Both the position numbers and the translations under genes were made by a program. The notes under the pieces were generated by a model, which saw only the letters and a list, made by a program, of their open reading frames with translations, had not been told where the DNA came from and did no database searches. Positions 26,885-35,133 of a stretch of DNA of 64,000 bases are shown one piece after another. Source of the stretch: Curtobacterium sp. MCSS17_008. GTDB lineage: Bacteria; Actinomycetota; Actinomycetes; Actinomycetales; Microbacteriaceae. How positions within the stretch are numbered: the first letter of the stretch is position 1; each line of letters starts with the position of its first letter. Location: positions 62,001 through 126,000 of the forward strand of contig NZ_QKSM01000008.1 of NCBI RefSeq assembly GCF_003234185.1, in the 5' to 3' direction.

Positions 26885-26939
26885 ACCGGCCGACGCGGCG
26901 CCCGACGGCGAGCGCGGACACGCCGAGTAGACAGGGCAC

Positions 26940-27983
26940 ATGGAGATCGCACCGATGCTCGCGAAGGCCGTCGCCACCGTCCCCGACCCGGACAGCGTCA
27001 GGGGCGGCCTGCGGTACGAGCCGAAGTGGGACGGCTTCCGCGGGATCGTGACGGTCGACGGCGACCGTGTCGGGATCGGCAGCCGCGGCGCCAAGCCGTT
27101 GACCCGCTACTTCCCGGAGCTCGTGGAGGCGTTCCGGTCCCAGTTCGGCGGACGCGACCACCCGGTGGTGCTCGACGGCGAGGTCGTGCTCCGCTCCGGT
27201 GAACCCGGTGCCGAGCGGCTCGACTGGGAGGCCCTGTCCCAGCGCATCCACCCCGCCGAGTCGCGCATCCGGAAGCTCAGCGCCGAGACCCCCGCGCAGT
27301 TCGTCGCCTTCGACCTGCTCGCCGTCGACGGGTCGGACCTCGTGGACCTGCCGTTCGACGAGCGGCGCGAGCGGCTCGAAGCGCTCGCGGCCGGCATGAC
27401 CGACCCGCTGTTCGTCACCCGTACCACCCTCGACGTCGACCAGGCCCGCGAGTGGCTCACCACGTTCGAGGGCGCCGGTCTCGACGGCGTCGTCGCGAAG
27501 CCCCGGACGAAGCCGTACGAACCGAACAAGCGCTCGATGCTCAAGGTCAAGCACCACCGCACCGCCGACGTCGTCGCGATGGGGTACCGCGTGCACAAGA
27601 GCGGTACCGGTGTCGGCTCGCTGCTCGTCGGTCTGTACGACGACGACGGCGAGCTCCGGCAGGTCGGTGGCGTCTCCGCCTTCACCGACAAGCGGCGGGT
27701 GCAGCTGGTCGAGGAGCTCGAGTCCGTCGTGCTCCGCGATGCGGACGGGAGGCCCGTCACCGGCGACGGGGAACGCTCACGGTTCTCGTCGGGTCGCGAC
27801 ACGTCGTTCGTGCGGCTCGACCCGACGCGCGTGCTCGAGGTGCGGTACGACCAGATGGAGGGCGACCGGTTCCGGCACACGGTGCAGTTCGAGCGGTGGC
27901 GGCCGGACCGGGACGCCCGGTCGTGCGGGTTCGAGCAGCTCGATGTCCCATCTGCGTACGACCTGCGGGACGTGCTGTCCTAG
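26940..27983 (+). CDS. ligC: ATP-dependent DNA ligase, LigC type
   Basis: A 347-aa ligase: adenylation domain with motif I EPKWDGFRG (nucleophile Lys29), motif III LDGEVVL and FVAFDLLAVDG, motif IV GLDGVVAKP and motif V MLKVKHHRTADVV. An OB-fold domain follows (VGGVSAFTDKRRVQLVEEL to QFERWRPDRDA). It has no polymerase or nuclease domain. LigC of mycobacteria works with the stand-alone polymerase Prim-PolC in gap repair. Here the matching polymerase gene converges on it 267 nt downstream, which supports a shared role. Confidence 0.94.
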   Translation: MEIAPMLAKAVATVPDPDSVRGGLRYEPKWDGFRGIVTVDGDRVGIGSRGAKPLTRYFPELVEAFRSQFGGRDHPVVLDGEVVLRSGEPGAERLDWEALSQRIHPAESRIRKLSAETPAQFVAFDLLAVDGSDLVDLPFDERRERLEALAAGMTDPLFVTRTTLDVDQAREWLTTFEGAGLDGVVAKPRTKPYEPNKRSMLKVKHHRTADVVAMGYRVHKSGTGVGSLLVGLYDDDGELRQVGGVSAFTDKRRVQLVEELESVVLRDADGRPVTGDGERSRFSSGRDTSFVRLDPTRVLEVRYDQMEGDRFRHTVQFERWRPDRDARSCGFEQLDVPSAYDLRDVLS

Positions 27984-28020
27984 CGCTTGCACCGTCCGCT
28001 GCTCGTCAATATGCTCGCAG

Positions 28021-28035
28021 TAGTTAGGCTAACTA
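28021..28035. promoter_or_regulatory. DtxR/IdeR-like palindrome upstream of a 46-aa frame
   Basis: TAGTTAG-G-CTAACTA, a perfect 7+1+7 palindrome; the core GTTAGGCTAAC is identical to the centre of the DtxR/IdeR iron-box consensus, while the outer bases differ. It lies about 50 nt before a small frame with a good ribosome site. A metal-dependent repressor of the DtxR/MntR family could bind; only the core match supports this. Confidence 0.45.
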
Positions 28036-28083
28036 GTGACTTGCGGACGGGGATCCGCAGCACGCAGGAGACGGGAGCGGGAC

Positions 28084-28224
28084 ATGATCATCGACGGCAT
28101 CAGCGACGCCCACCGAGGCACCTGGTCGCGCCTGACCCGGTTGCACACGGCGAGCGTGACGCTCCCGACCCACACCACGCGCGTGGCGGAGACCGACCGG
28201 CGCGAGGACCTCACCGCGGCCTGA
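28084..28224 (+). CDS. Putative 46-aa protein under a DtxR-like site
   Basis: A small open frame (MIIDGISDAHRGTW...) with GGGAG six nt before its ATG. It carries Thr, His and Arg in its second half and no membrane segment. It fills the gap between the convergent ligase and polymerase genes and is preceded by the metal-box-like palindrome. It could be a real small protein, a leader peptide, or chance; no homologue is known to me. Confidence 0.4.
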   Translation: MIIDGISDAHRGTWSRLTRLHTASVTLPTHTTRVAETDRREDLTAA

Positions 28225-28250
28225 CCCGCTCGGGCCGGTTCCGCTGGGGT

Positions 28251-29270
28251 TCAGGCCTTCCTGGCCCGCGACGGCTGGACGCGCGGAGGCTCGCCGGGCA
28301 TCTTGGGGAAGTCCGGCGGGAACGGCAGCTCCCCGAGCCCGTGGGCGAGGTCGCGCTCCCACCGGTCGAGCAGCGGGGCGATGTCGCCCGGCTCCTCGTG
28401 CATGGTCTCCCATGGGTCGCCAGCCGCGGCGAGCCGATCCGGCACGGTCCGCACCGTGAAGGCCGTCGGGTCGGCGCCGTCGAGCTCGTCCCAGGTGATC
28501 GGGGTCGAGACGCTGGCGTGCGCGAGGGCGCGCGGGCTGTACGCGCCGGCCATCGTGCGGTCGCGGTTCGCCTGGTTGAAGTCGACGAACACGCGCTGCC
28601 CGCGCTCCTCCTTCCACCACGCCGTGGTCACCTGCTCCGGCATGCGCCGTTCGAGCTCCCGCGCGGCGGCGATGACCGCGTGCCGCACGTCGAGGAACTC
28701 GTGCTCGGGGCGGATCGGCGCGAAGACGTGCAGCCCGCGGTTGCCGCTCGTCTTGATGAACGCGGTGAGCCCGACCTCGGCGAGCACCTTCCGGAGCTCG
28801 TGCGCGACCGGCACGGTGTCGTGGAAGTCGGTGCCCGGCTGCGGGTCGAGGTCGATGCGGAGCTGGTCGGGGTGGTCGGAGTCCTCGGCGCGCGACGCCC
28901 ACGGGTGGAACACGACGGTGTTCATCTGCGCCGCCCAGACCGCGACTGCGGGTTCGTCGATCACGAGCTGTGGGTGCGACCGGGCGCTCGGGTAGCTCAC
29001 CACGACGTCGCGGACGTAGTCGGGGGCGCCCTTCGGCGGGTTCTTCGAGAAGAACGAGTCCCCGTCGATGCCCGAGCCGAAGCGCTGGAGCGAGATCGGC
29101 CGGTCGCCGTTCGCCCGGACGAACGCGTCTCCGACGGCGACGAGGTACTGCGCGAGCTCGAGCTTCGTGATGCCGACCTCGGGGAAGAGCACCCGCGACG
29201 GACTGCTGATCCGCACCTCCCGGTCGCCGTCCGGCCCCGGGACCGTCAGCGTCGTCGCCTCGCTCGCCAT
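28251..29270 (-). CDS. LigD-type polymerase domain protein (Prim-PolC-like)
   Basis: A 339-aa archaeo-eukaryotic-primase-type polymerase without ligase or nuclease domains. Active-site motifs: LRIDLDPQPG (DxD metal ligands), SGNRGLHVFAPI (nucleotide-binding SGxxGxH), and RVFVDFNQANRDRTMAGAYSPR (third Asp). Such stand-alone enzymes add nucleotides, preferring ribonucleotides, to fill short gaps in repair. It converges on the LigC-type ligase gene, the same partnership as in mycobacteria. The start is the ATG at 29268-29270; the long upstream open frame is antisense to other genes. Confidence 0.92.
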   Translation of the reverse strand: MASEATTLTVPGPDGDREVRISSPSRVLFPEVGITKLELAQYLVAVGDAFVRANGDRPISLQRFGSGIDGDSFFSKNPPKGAPDYVRDVVVSYPSARSHPQLVIDEPAVAVWAAQMNTVVFHPWASRAEDSDHPDQLRIDLDPQPGTDFHDTVPVAHELRKVLAEVGLTAFIKTSGNRGLHVFAPIRPEHEFLDVRHAVIAAARELERRMPEQVTTAWWKEERGQRVFVDFNQANRDRTMAGAYSPRALAHASVSTPITWDELDGADPTAFTVRTVPDRLAAAGDPWETMHEEPGDIAPLLDRWERDLAHGLGELPFPPDFPKMPGEPPRVQPSRARKA

Positions 29271-29341
29271 GCAGCGGACCGTACACGGACGCGGCGACCG
29301 CCGGCCGGAAGCGGGTCGGATCTCGTGCTGGCCCGGTTCCG

Positions 29342-29392
29342 TGGAGCAGAAGACGTCGAGTGAGCCGGCGGCACTCGACGTCTTCTGCTCCA
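29342..29392. repeat. 21-bp perfect inverted repeat in a divergent promoter region
   Basis: Arms 29342-29362 and 29372-29392 with a 9-nt loop (AGCCGGCGG); the arms contain AGCAGAAGACGTCGAGTG. It lies between the divergent Prim-PolC-like and DUF429 genes, ending 26 nt before the latter's start. In that position it is not an obvious terminator; it could be an operator, an attenuator or a small repeat-element insertion. Confidence 0.75.
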
Positions 29393-29417
29393 TCGACGGC
29401 GCGGCACGGGCGCACAC

Positions 29418-30269
29418 GTGCACGATGGAGCGGTGACGGCGTACCTCGGTGTGGACCTGGCGTGGGGCCTCGGCACCGACCGGAAGCCCGCGAACGAGAC
29501 CGGTCTCGTGGCGATGGCGGCCGACGGCACGATCACCGACGCCGGCTGGGCCCGCGGGGTGGGTGCCGTGACCGACTGGATCGCGGCGCACCTCGGGCCG
29601 CGGACCCTGGTCGCCGTCGACGCTTCGCTCGTCGTGACGAACCCGACCGGCATCCGCGAGGCCGAACGGCAGGTCGGGCAGCGCTACGGCCGGTGGAAGG
29701 TCGCCGCGAACCCGACGAACCTCGCGTCCGCCGCGAGCGCCGGTGCCCGGTTGCTCGACCGGCTGACCGGACTCGGCGTCGGGTACGTGTCGTCGACCGC
29801 TGCCATGCGGGAGCGCTCCGGGCCGGCGGCGTTCGAGTGCTACCCGTACACGACCCTCGTCGGCGTCGAGGAGCTCGGGTACGACGACGAGCGTCCGCGC
29901 TACAAGCGCCTCGACCCGCGGGTGCCTGCGGCCGAGGCCCGGGCGGCCCGCGCCGTGGCGTTCGACGACCTGGTGCGTCGGCTCCGGACGACGCCGCTCG
30001 ACCCACCGCTGCTGCTCGACTCGCACCCGCTGACCGCCGGGCTCGCTGCACCGTCCGTGCTGCACGGACCGACGCACAAGCACCGGGAGGACCTGCTCGA
30101 CGGTGCCCTGTGCGCCTGGACGGCCGCGTTCTGGGAGCGGCACGGCGACGACCGGGTGCAGGTGCTGGGTGGTGATCCGGCCCTCCCGTCCGACCCCGTG
30201 GACGAGGCGGGCCGCTTGCCCGTCGTGGTGGCGCCCGCGCGCCCGTCGCAGCGGCGACCCGCTCGGTAG
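29418..30269 (+). CDS. DUF429 family protein (RNase H-like fold)
   Basis: A 283-aa protein beginning AYLGVDLAWG with acidic residues placed as in the DUF429 family, then VVTNPTGIREAERQVGQRYGRWKVAANPTN, ECYPYTTLVG and HKHREDLLDGALCAWTA. The family is predicted to have an RNase H-like fold; no activity is established. GTG at 29418 or GTG at 29433 could be the start. It ends 9 nt before the glycosyltransferase gene, so the two probably share a transcript. Confidence 0.85.
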   Translation: MHDGAVTAYLGVDLAWGLGTDRKPANETGLVAMAADGTITDAGWARGVGAVTDWIAAHLGPRTLVAVDASLVVTNPTGIREAERQVGQRYGRWKVAANPTNLASAASAGARLLDRLTGLGVGYVSSTAAMRERSGPAAFECYPYTTLVGVEELGYDDERPRYKRLDPRVPAAEARAARAVAFDDLVRRLRTTPLDPPLLLDSHPLTAGLAAPSVLHGPTHKHREDLLDGALCAWTAAFWERHGDDRVQVLGGDPALPSDPVDEAGRLPVVVAPARPSQRRPAR

Positions 30270-30278
30270 GCTTGCCCG

Positions 30279-31481
30279 GTGAGCACCACCCCTGAACCCC
30301 TGCGCATCGGGCTGGTGTCGCTGCACACCTCCCCCGGCGACGAGCCCGGCTCCGGCGAGGTCGGCGGCATGAACGTCGTCGTCCGGCACCAGGCCGAGGC
30401 GCTCGCGGACCGCGGGCACCAGGTCGAGATCATCACGCGACGCTCCGCCCCGACGCAGCCGGACAGCGTGTCCCTCGTGCCCGGCGTGTGCCTGCGGTTC
30501 CTGTCCGCCGGCCCCGCTCAGCCGGTGCCGAAGGGCGAGCACGACGCGTTCATCGAGCCGTTCCGACGGGGGCTCGAGGCGCTCGGCCCCTACGACGTGC
30601 TGCACTCGCACCACTGGTTCTCCGGCGCGGCCGCGCTGCCCGTCGCCCGCGAGCGCGGCATCCCCCACGTGCAGTCCTTCCACTCGATCGCCGCCGACCC
30701 GGACACCCCGCTCTCCGAGGGCGAGCGCCCGGAGTCCGCCGGACGCGCAGCGGGTGAGCGGTTGCTCGCACGGGAGTCCGACGCGGTGGTCGTGGTGTCC
30801 GCGGCCGAGGCGGACACCGTCCGGAGCCGCCTCGGTGGTGACGACGCACGCACGTGGATCGTGCCGCCCGGCGTCGACGGATCGGTCTTCCGACCCGCGG
30901 CGGCCGGAGCGCGCCGCGCTGCGTCGCCCTACGTCGTCGCCGCGGCACGCGTCCAGCCGCTCAAGGGACTGGACCTCGCGATCGAGGCGGTGGCCGGCGT
31001 CGGCCGGGAGGCACGACCCACCCTCGTCATCGCCGGGGACGCCTCGAGCGAGGCGGGCGACTACGTGGACGAGCTGCGTCGGCTCGCGTCTGCGCACGGC
31101 ATCGCCGACCGCGTGACCTTCGTCGGGCCGCAGTCGCGTGCCGACCTCGCGTTCCTGTTCCGCGGCGCGGCAGCCGTGCTCGTGCCGTCGCACTCCGAGA
31201 CGTACGGCCTCGTCGCGCTCGAGGGTTCCGCGTCGGGGGTACCGGTCGTGGCCGCCGCGGCCGGTGGTCTGCGCGAGGCCGTGGTCGACGGGGAGACCGG
31301 GGTCGTGCTCGAGTCGCGGGACCCGGGCGTCTGGGCCGCCGAGATCGAGCACATCCTGACGGACCCGACGTACGCGTCCGGCCTCGCGGCGGCCGGTCGG
31401 GAGCACGCCGAACGGCTGAGCTGGGAACGGTCGGCCTCCGGACTCGAGGACGTGTACCGCCGGGTGCTCGGGCGCGCCTGA
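30279..31481 (+). CDS. GT4 glycosyltransferase, MshA-like
   Basis: A 400-aa retaining glycosyltransferase with two Rossmann domains: N-terminal GSGEVGGMNVVVRHQAEALADRGHQVEIITRR, HSHHWFSGAAALPVA, VVPPGVD, then AAARVQPLKGLDLAIEAVA and SHSETYGLVALEGSASGVPVVAAAAGGLREAVVDGETGVV (the E-x7-E sugar-nucleotide motif). The layout matches MshA, which makes GlcNAc-inositol phosphate for mycothiol, and the related sucrose-phosphate-synthase group. Orthology to MshA is likely but unproven. GTG start; overlaps the next gene by one base. Confidence 0.88.
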   Translation: MSTTPEPLRIGLVSLHTSPGDEPGSGEVGGMNVVVRHQAEALADRGHQVEIITRRSAPTQPDSVSLVPGVCLRFLSAGPAQPVPKGEHDAFIEPFRRGLEALGPYDVLHSHHWFSGAAALPVARERGIPHVQSFHSIAADPDTPLSEGERPESAGRAAGERLLARESDAVVVVSAAEADTVRSRLGGDDARTWIVPPGVDGSVFRPAAAGARRAASPYVVAAARVQPLKGLDLAIEAVAGVGREARPTLVIAGDASSEAGDYVDELRRLASAHGIADRVTFVGPQSRADLAFLFRGAAAVLVPSHSETYGLVALEGSASGVPVVAAAAGGLREAVVDGETGVVLESRDPGVWAAEIEHILTDPTYASGLAAAGREHAERLSWERSASGLEDVYRRVLGRA

Positions 31482-32131
31482 TGGCCCACGGCGCTCGGGC
31501 CGGGGCGGGCGGCGCTCGCTTCGACGCGTTCTGGGCGGCGTTGGACGCCGTGCCGGTGGCGGAGGACGCCGAGGCGCTGTACTCCCCCGCGACGCCGGAG
31601 GGGCTGCTGCGCCGCGCGAACCTCGTCGCCTACCTCGAGCACGTCGGGGCGGCGGCGGACACCGTCCTCGTCGCCGAGGCACCCGGCTGGCGCGGCATGA
31701 CGAACACGGGCATCCCGTTCACGAGCATGCGCGAGCTCGGGTCGCTCGGGTTCGACGTGCTCGTGCCACCGGAACCGTCCGCGCCGTGGGAGGCGTCGTC
31801 GCGTGTGGTGCACGCCGCGCTGCAGGACTGGAGGGGTCCACTCCCCCTGGCGTGGGCGATCTTCCCGCACCACCCCTTCGTCGCGCCGGACCGGCTGACG
31901 AACCGCACCCCGCGACCGTCGGAGGTCCGCGACGGCGCACCGGTCGCGCTCGCGCTGCTGCAGGCGCTGCAGGAGGCCCGTGGCGGCGTGGACTCCGTGC
32001 GCGTCGTCGCGGTCGGGCGGAAGGCGCAGGGTGCGCTGGCACTGGCGGGCATCGACGCGGTGGCGGTGCGGCACGCGGCGCAGGGCGGGGCGGCGCAGTT
32101 CACCGAGCAGGTCCGGGCGCTGCGATCGTAG
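31481..32131 (+). CDS. Uracil-DNA glycosylase-family protein
   Basis: A 216-aa protein of the UDG superfamily: VLVAEAPGWRGMTNTGIPFTSMREL carries the uracil-pocket motif (GE/AxPGxxGxxxTGIPF), and FPHHPF is near the second motif position. The C-terminus VRVVAVGRKAQGALALAGIDAVAVRHAAQGGAAQFTEQV resembles the histidine-containing end motif. In vivo it may remove damaged bases or be a non-catalytic relative. Its ATG overlaps the glycosyltransferase stop (TGATG). It lies 2 kb from the ligase/polymerase pair. Confidence 0.8.
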   Translation: MAHGARAGAGGARFDAFWAALDAVPVAEDAEALYSPATPEGLLRRANLVAYLEHVGAAADTVLVAEAPGWRGMTNTGIPFTSMRELGSLGFDVLVPPEPSAPWEASSRVVHAALQDWRGPLPLAWAIFPHHPFVAPDRLTNRTPRPSEVRDGAPVALALLQALQEARGGVDSVRVVAVGRKAQGALALAGIDAVAVRHAAQGGAAQFTEQVRALRS

Positions 32132-32155
32132 CGTGGCCCGGGTCCGCACCCGGGG

Positions 32156-32584
32156 TCAGGCGGAGCGGACCTCGACGCCCTTCGCCGCCAGTCGTTCGGT
32201 CACGTGCGCGGGCAGCGGAGCCGCGGCGTACACGATCGACAGGGCCGGCAGGTCGAGCACGTCGTCCCAGTTCTGCGGGTCGTAGCGGTCGTCCGAGCCG
32301 TCCCAGCCCGGGTGCACGTCCTGCAGGACCTCGAGGTCCGAGTCGACCGTCAGCTCGGTGACCATCGCGAGGTGCGACGGCAGCAGGTCGAGGTCGTCGT
32401 AGTACTCGCGGGCGCGATCGTCCTGCCCGTCGACGTCGAGGTCCTCGCCGGCGTCCTCGTCGTCGTCGCCGTCGTACGGCTCCAGTACGTCGAGGTCGTA
32501 GCAGAGGACGTCGAGCACGAGCAGCTTGGCGTTGAAGTCGGCGAACTCGACGGGTTCTTCGGTGGTGTTGGACTCGTCGTACAT
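32156..32584 (-). CDS. Very acidic protein, DUF6892-like
   Basis: A 142-aa protein with a run of Asp/Glu (YDGDDDEDAGEDLDVDGQDD). The N-terminal FADFNAKLLVLDVLCYDLDVLEPYD looks like DUF6892 proteins; the C-terminus LSIVYAAAPLPAHVTERLAAKGVEV is a small alpha/beta end. No catalytic motif is seen. The start is the ATG at 32582-32584 (MYDESNT). It converges on the glycosylase gene with 24 nt between. Function unknown. Confidence 0.75.
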   Translation of the reverse strand: MYDESNTTEEPVEFADFNAKLLVLDVLCYDLDVLEPYDGDDDEDAGEDLDVDGQDDRAREYYDDLDLLPSHLAMVTELTVDSDLEVLQDVHPGWDGSDDRYDPQNWDDVLDLPALSIVYAAAPLPAHVTERLAAKGVEVRSA

Positions 32585-32707
32585 GGGTCGGAGCGTAGCG
32601 ACCGGTGCCCGTGAACGACCGCGCCCGCAGGACACGGGCGTGTTGCGAACAGCAGCGAGCCGCCTGTGGAAGTTGACAGCGCGGCGTCCTCCGGGAAAGG
32701 GTGACGC

Positions 32708-34246
32708 ATGGCCACCACCAACACCGACCGACCGCAGCAGGAGCAGCCCACGCTCAAGCGCGTCATCGGCCCCAAGCTGCTGTTGCTCTTCATCGTCGGT
32801 GACATCCTGGGCACGGGTGTCTACGCGCTGACCGGCCAGGTCGCGGCCGAGGTCGGTGGAGCGGCATGGCTCCCCTTCCTCATCGCGTTCGCGGTTGCGC
32901 TGCTGACGGCGTTCTCGTACCTCGAGCTCGTCACGAAGTACCCGCAGACGGCCGGTGCCGCGCTCTACGTCCACAAGGCGTTCGGCGTCCACTTCGTGAC
33001 GTTCATCGTGACCTTCATCGTGATGTGCTCCGGCATCACGTCGGCGTCGACCGCGTCGCGGGCGTTCGCGGCGAACCTGGGAGCGGGGTTCGGGCTGGAG
33101 CTGCCGAACGGGGTCGTGATGCTCATCGCGATGGGCTTCATGCTCGCCGTGATGGCGGTGAACTTCCGCGGCGTCAGCGAGAGCGTGAAGACGAACGTCG
33201 TGCTGACCCTGGTCGAGTTGTCCGGTCTCGTCATGGTGATCCTCATCGGCTTCTGGGCGATCGCCGGCGGCGACGCCGACTTCTCGCGGGTCGTGATGTT
33301 CGAGACGCCGGAGGACAAGACCCTGCTGCTGTCGGTGTCGACGGCGACGTCGCTCGCCTTCTTCGCGATGGTCGGCTTCGAGGACTCGGTCAACATGGCC
33401 GAGGAGACGAAGGACCCGTCGCGGATCTTCCCGAAGGTGATGCTCACGGGTCTGGGCATCGCGGCCGTCATCTACGTGCTCGTGTCGATCTGTGCCGTGG
33501 CCGTGGTGCCGATCGGCGAACTGGCCGGCAACGAGACGCCGCTCGTCACCGTCGTGCAGACCGCCGCGCCGGACTTCCCGATCGCCGACCTGCTACCGTT
33601 CATCTCCATGTTCGCCGTCGCCAACACCGCGCTGATCAACATGATGATGGCGTCGCGACTGCTCTACGGCATGAGCAAGCAGGGCGTGCTGCCCGGTTTC
33701 CTGTCGCGGGTCTCGCCGACCCGTCGCACCCCGTCGACGGCGATCGTCTTCACCACCGTGATCTCGCTGCTGCTCATCGGCTGGGTGTCGCTCGACCCGG
33801 AGTCGCCCATCGTCGTCATCCTCGGCGGCACCACGTCGTTGCTGCTGCTGTCGGTCTTCGCGGTCGTGAACCTGTCGGTGCTCGTGCTGCGCCGCGACCG
33901 GGTCGGTCACAAGCACTTCCGCGCCGGCGTCGTGGTCCCCGTGATCGGTGTCGTGACGTGCCTGTGGCTCGTGCTGCCGTTCTCGTCCGGTCGTGACCCG
34001 CAGCAGTACGGGATCGCGGGAGCCCTCCTGGCCCTCGGCGTCGTGCTCTGGCTCGTCACGTGGCTCACGCACGGCCGCAAGCAGACCGAGAAGGCGCCGA
34101 CCGGTCTGGTCACGGAGCCGACCGCGGTGATCCGCCCGGGCACCGGTCACCGCCACCACGAGGACGGCTCGCAGGCGCCGGACCAGCACGCGGAGCCCCG
34201 TCGCTCCGACACGGGGCGCGAGGACGACACCCGCCGGGACCGCTGA
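32708..34246 (+). CDS. APC-family amino acid permease
   Basis: A 512-aa transporter with about 12 membrane helices: GPKLLLLFIVGDILGTGVYALTGQVAAEVGG (helix 1 with the substrate-binding GTGVY turn), FSYLELVTKYPQTAGAALYVHKAFG, FFAMVGFEDSVNMAEETKDPSRIFPK (the family hallmark) and SRLLYGMSKQGVLPGFL. A hydrophilic C-terminal tail of about 50 residues is rich in His, Asp and Arg (HRHHEDGSQAPDQHAEPRRSD). Likely imports an amino acid with protons; substrate unknown. Its stop overlaps the ATG of a 29-aa membrane peptide. Confidence 0.93.
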   Translation: MATTNTDRPQQEQPTLKRVIGPKLLLLFIVGDILGTGVYALTGQVAAEVGGAAWLPFLIAFAVALLTAFSYLELVTKYPQTAGAALYVHKAFGVHFVTFIVTFIVMCSGITSASTASRAFAANLGAGFGLELPNGVVMLIAMGFMLAVMAVNFRGVSESVKTNVVLTLVELSGLVMVILIGFWAIAGGDADFSRVVMFETPEDKTLLLSVSTATSLAFFAMVGFEDSVNMAEETKDPSRIFPKVMLTGLGIAAVIYVLVSICAVAVVPIGELAGNETPLVTVVQTAAPDFPIADLLPFISMFAVANTALINMMMASRLLYGMSKQGVLPGFLSRVSPTRRTPSTAIVFTTVISLLLIGWVSLDPESPIVVILGGTTSLLLLSVFAVVNLSVLVLRRDRVGHKHFRAGVVVPVIGVVTCLWLVLPFSSGRDPQQYGIAGALLALGVVLWLVTWLTHGRKQTEKAPTGLVTEPTAVIRPGTGHRHHEDGSQAPDQHAEPRRSDTGREDDTRRDR

Positions 34247-34335
34247 TGGAGGCGGTCGACGTGATCCTCGCCGTCGCCGTCGGGACGATCGTCGTGATCG
34301 CACTGTCGGCAGCGGGAGTGTTCCGCCGCCGCTGA
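34246..34335 (+). CDS. 29-aa single-pass membrane peptide
   Basis: MEAVDVILAVAVGTIVVIALSAAGVFRRR: one predicted membrane helix followed by a basic tail. The ATG overlaps the permease TGA (TGATG), which implies translational coupling, so it may be an accessory peptide of the transporter. Too short for homology judgement; the overlap and the clean helix-plus-RRR pattern are the support. Confidence 0.5.
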   Translation: MEAVDVILAVAVGTIVVIALSAAGVFRRR

Positions 34336-34477
34336 GCCGCGGCCGGAAAGCTGCGGCCCCGACACACCCCCGATCGGGCGGGTGCGGTTCCCAGCAGGTG
34401 CCCGTACGCTCGTCGTGCTCCGCACCCGATCGTCCTCGGCCACGCCGTCGGACCGCCCCGCCCGGAAGGACCCCACC

Positions 34478-35092
34478 ATGCGCCGCGCCGGCATCACCAT
34501 CGCCTCGGTGTTCGGCGCCGGCGTGGTCGCGGCCGTGATCGGTGTCGTGGTGGTCGTCGTGATCGCGGTGCACTCGCTCACCGGAGCCGCGAAGACCGTC
34601 TCCGCTGCGCCGGCCTGCCCCGAGGTGGCCGCGAAGACGGTCGGCGGCATCGTCGTGCCCGCCGGCCCGGTCGCCGGGTTCTGCCAGGACCGCCTGGTGA
34701 ACGCCGCCTCCGTCATCCGGGCCGCGCAGGACCTGGGCATCGGACCGCACACGCAGGCCGTCGGCGTGATGACCGCGATCGGTGAGTCCAGCCTGGTGAA
34801 CCTCGACCACGGTGACGCCGCCGGGCCGGACAGCCGGGGGCTCTTCCAGCAGCGTGACAACGGCGCGTGGGGCACGTACGAGCAGCGGATGGACCCCTAC
34901 ACGGCGGCGACGATGTTCTACACGAAGCTCGTGAAGACGCCCGGCTGGAAGACGATGACGCCGACGCAGATGGCGCACACGGTGCAGATCAACTCGGACC
35001 CCGACCACTACGCGAAGTTCTGGCCCGAGGCCAAGGCCGTGGTCGAGGCACTCACCGGTCAGACCGTGCCGGACACCGCGCCGCAGGGCTGA
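34478..35092 (+). CDS. Exported lysozyme-like peptidoglycan hydrolase
   Basis: A 204-aa protein with an N-terminal membrane anchor (GVVAAVIGVVVVVVIAVHSL) and an extracellular domain: CQDRLVNAASVIRAAQDLGIGPHTQAVGVMTAIGESSLVNLDHGDAAGPDSRGLFQQRDNGAWGTYEQRMDPYTAATMFYTKL. The GESSL Glu is placed like the catalytic Glu of transglycosylase-type lysozyme folds, and SRGLFQQ is the matching second block. Similar domains occur in actinobacterial conjugative elements and phage-tail proteins. Likely cuts or binds cell wall at the cell surface. Preceded by GGAAGGA. Confidence 0.78.
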   Translation: MRRAGITIASVFGAGVVAAVIGVVVVVVIAVHSLTGAAKTVSAAPACPEVAAKTVGGIVVPAGPVAGFCQDRLVNAASVIRAAQDLGIGPHTQAVGVMTAIGESSLVNLDHGDAAGPDSRGLFQQRDNGAWGTYEQRMDPYTAATMFYTKLVKTPGWKTMTPTQMAHTVQINSDPDHYAKFWPEAKAVVEALTGQTVPDTAPQG

Positions 35093-35133
35093 CGTCCACC
35101 ACGGCACTGACGTCGGCCGCTCGGACGCCGCGG

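Noticed and set aside
27745..27766. Another copy of the GGACGGGAGGC motif
   Set aside because: It lies inside the ligase coding frame with no inverted partner forming a hairpin of similar length; probably chance in GC-rich sequence.
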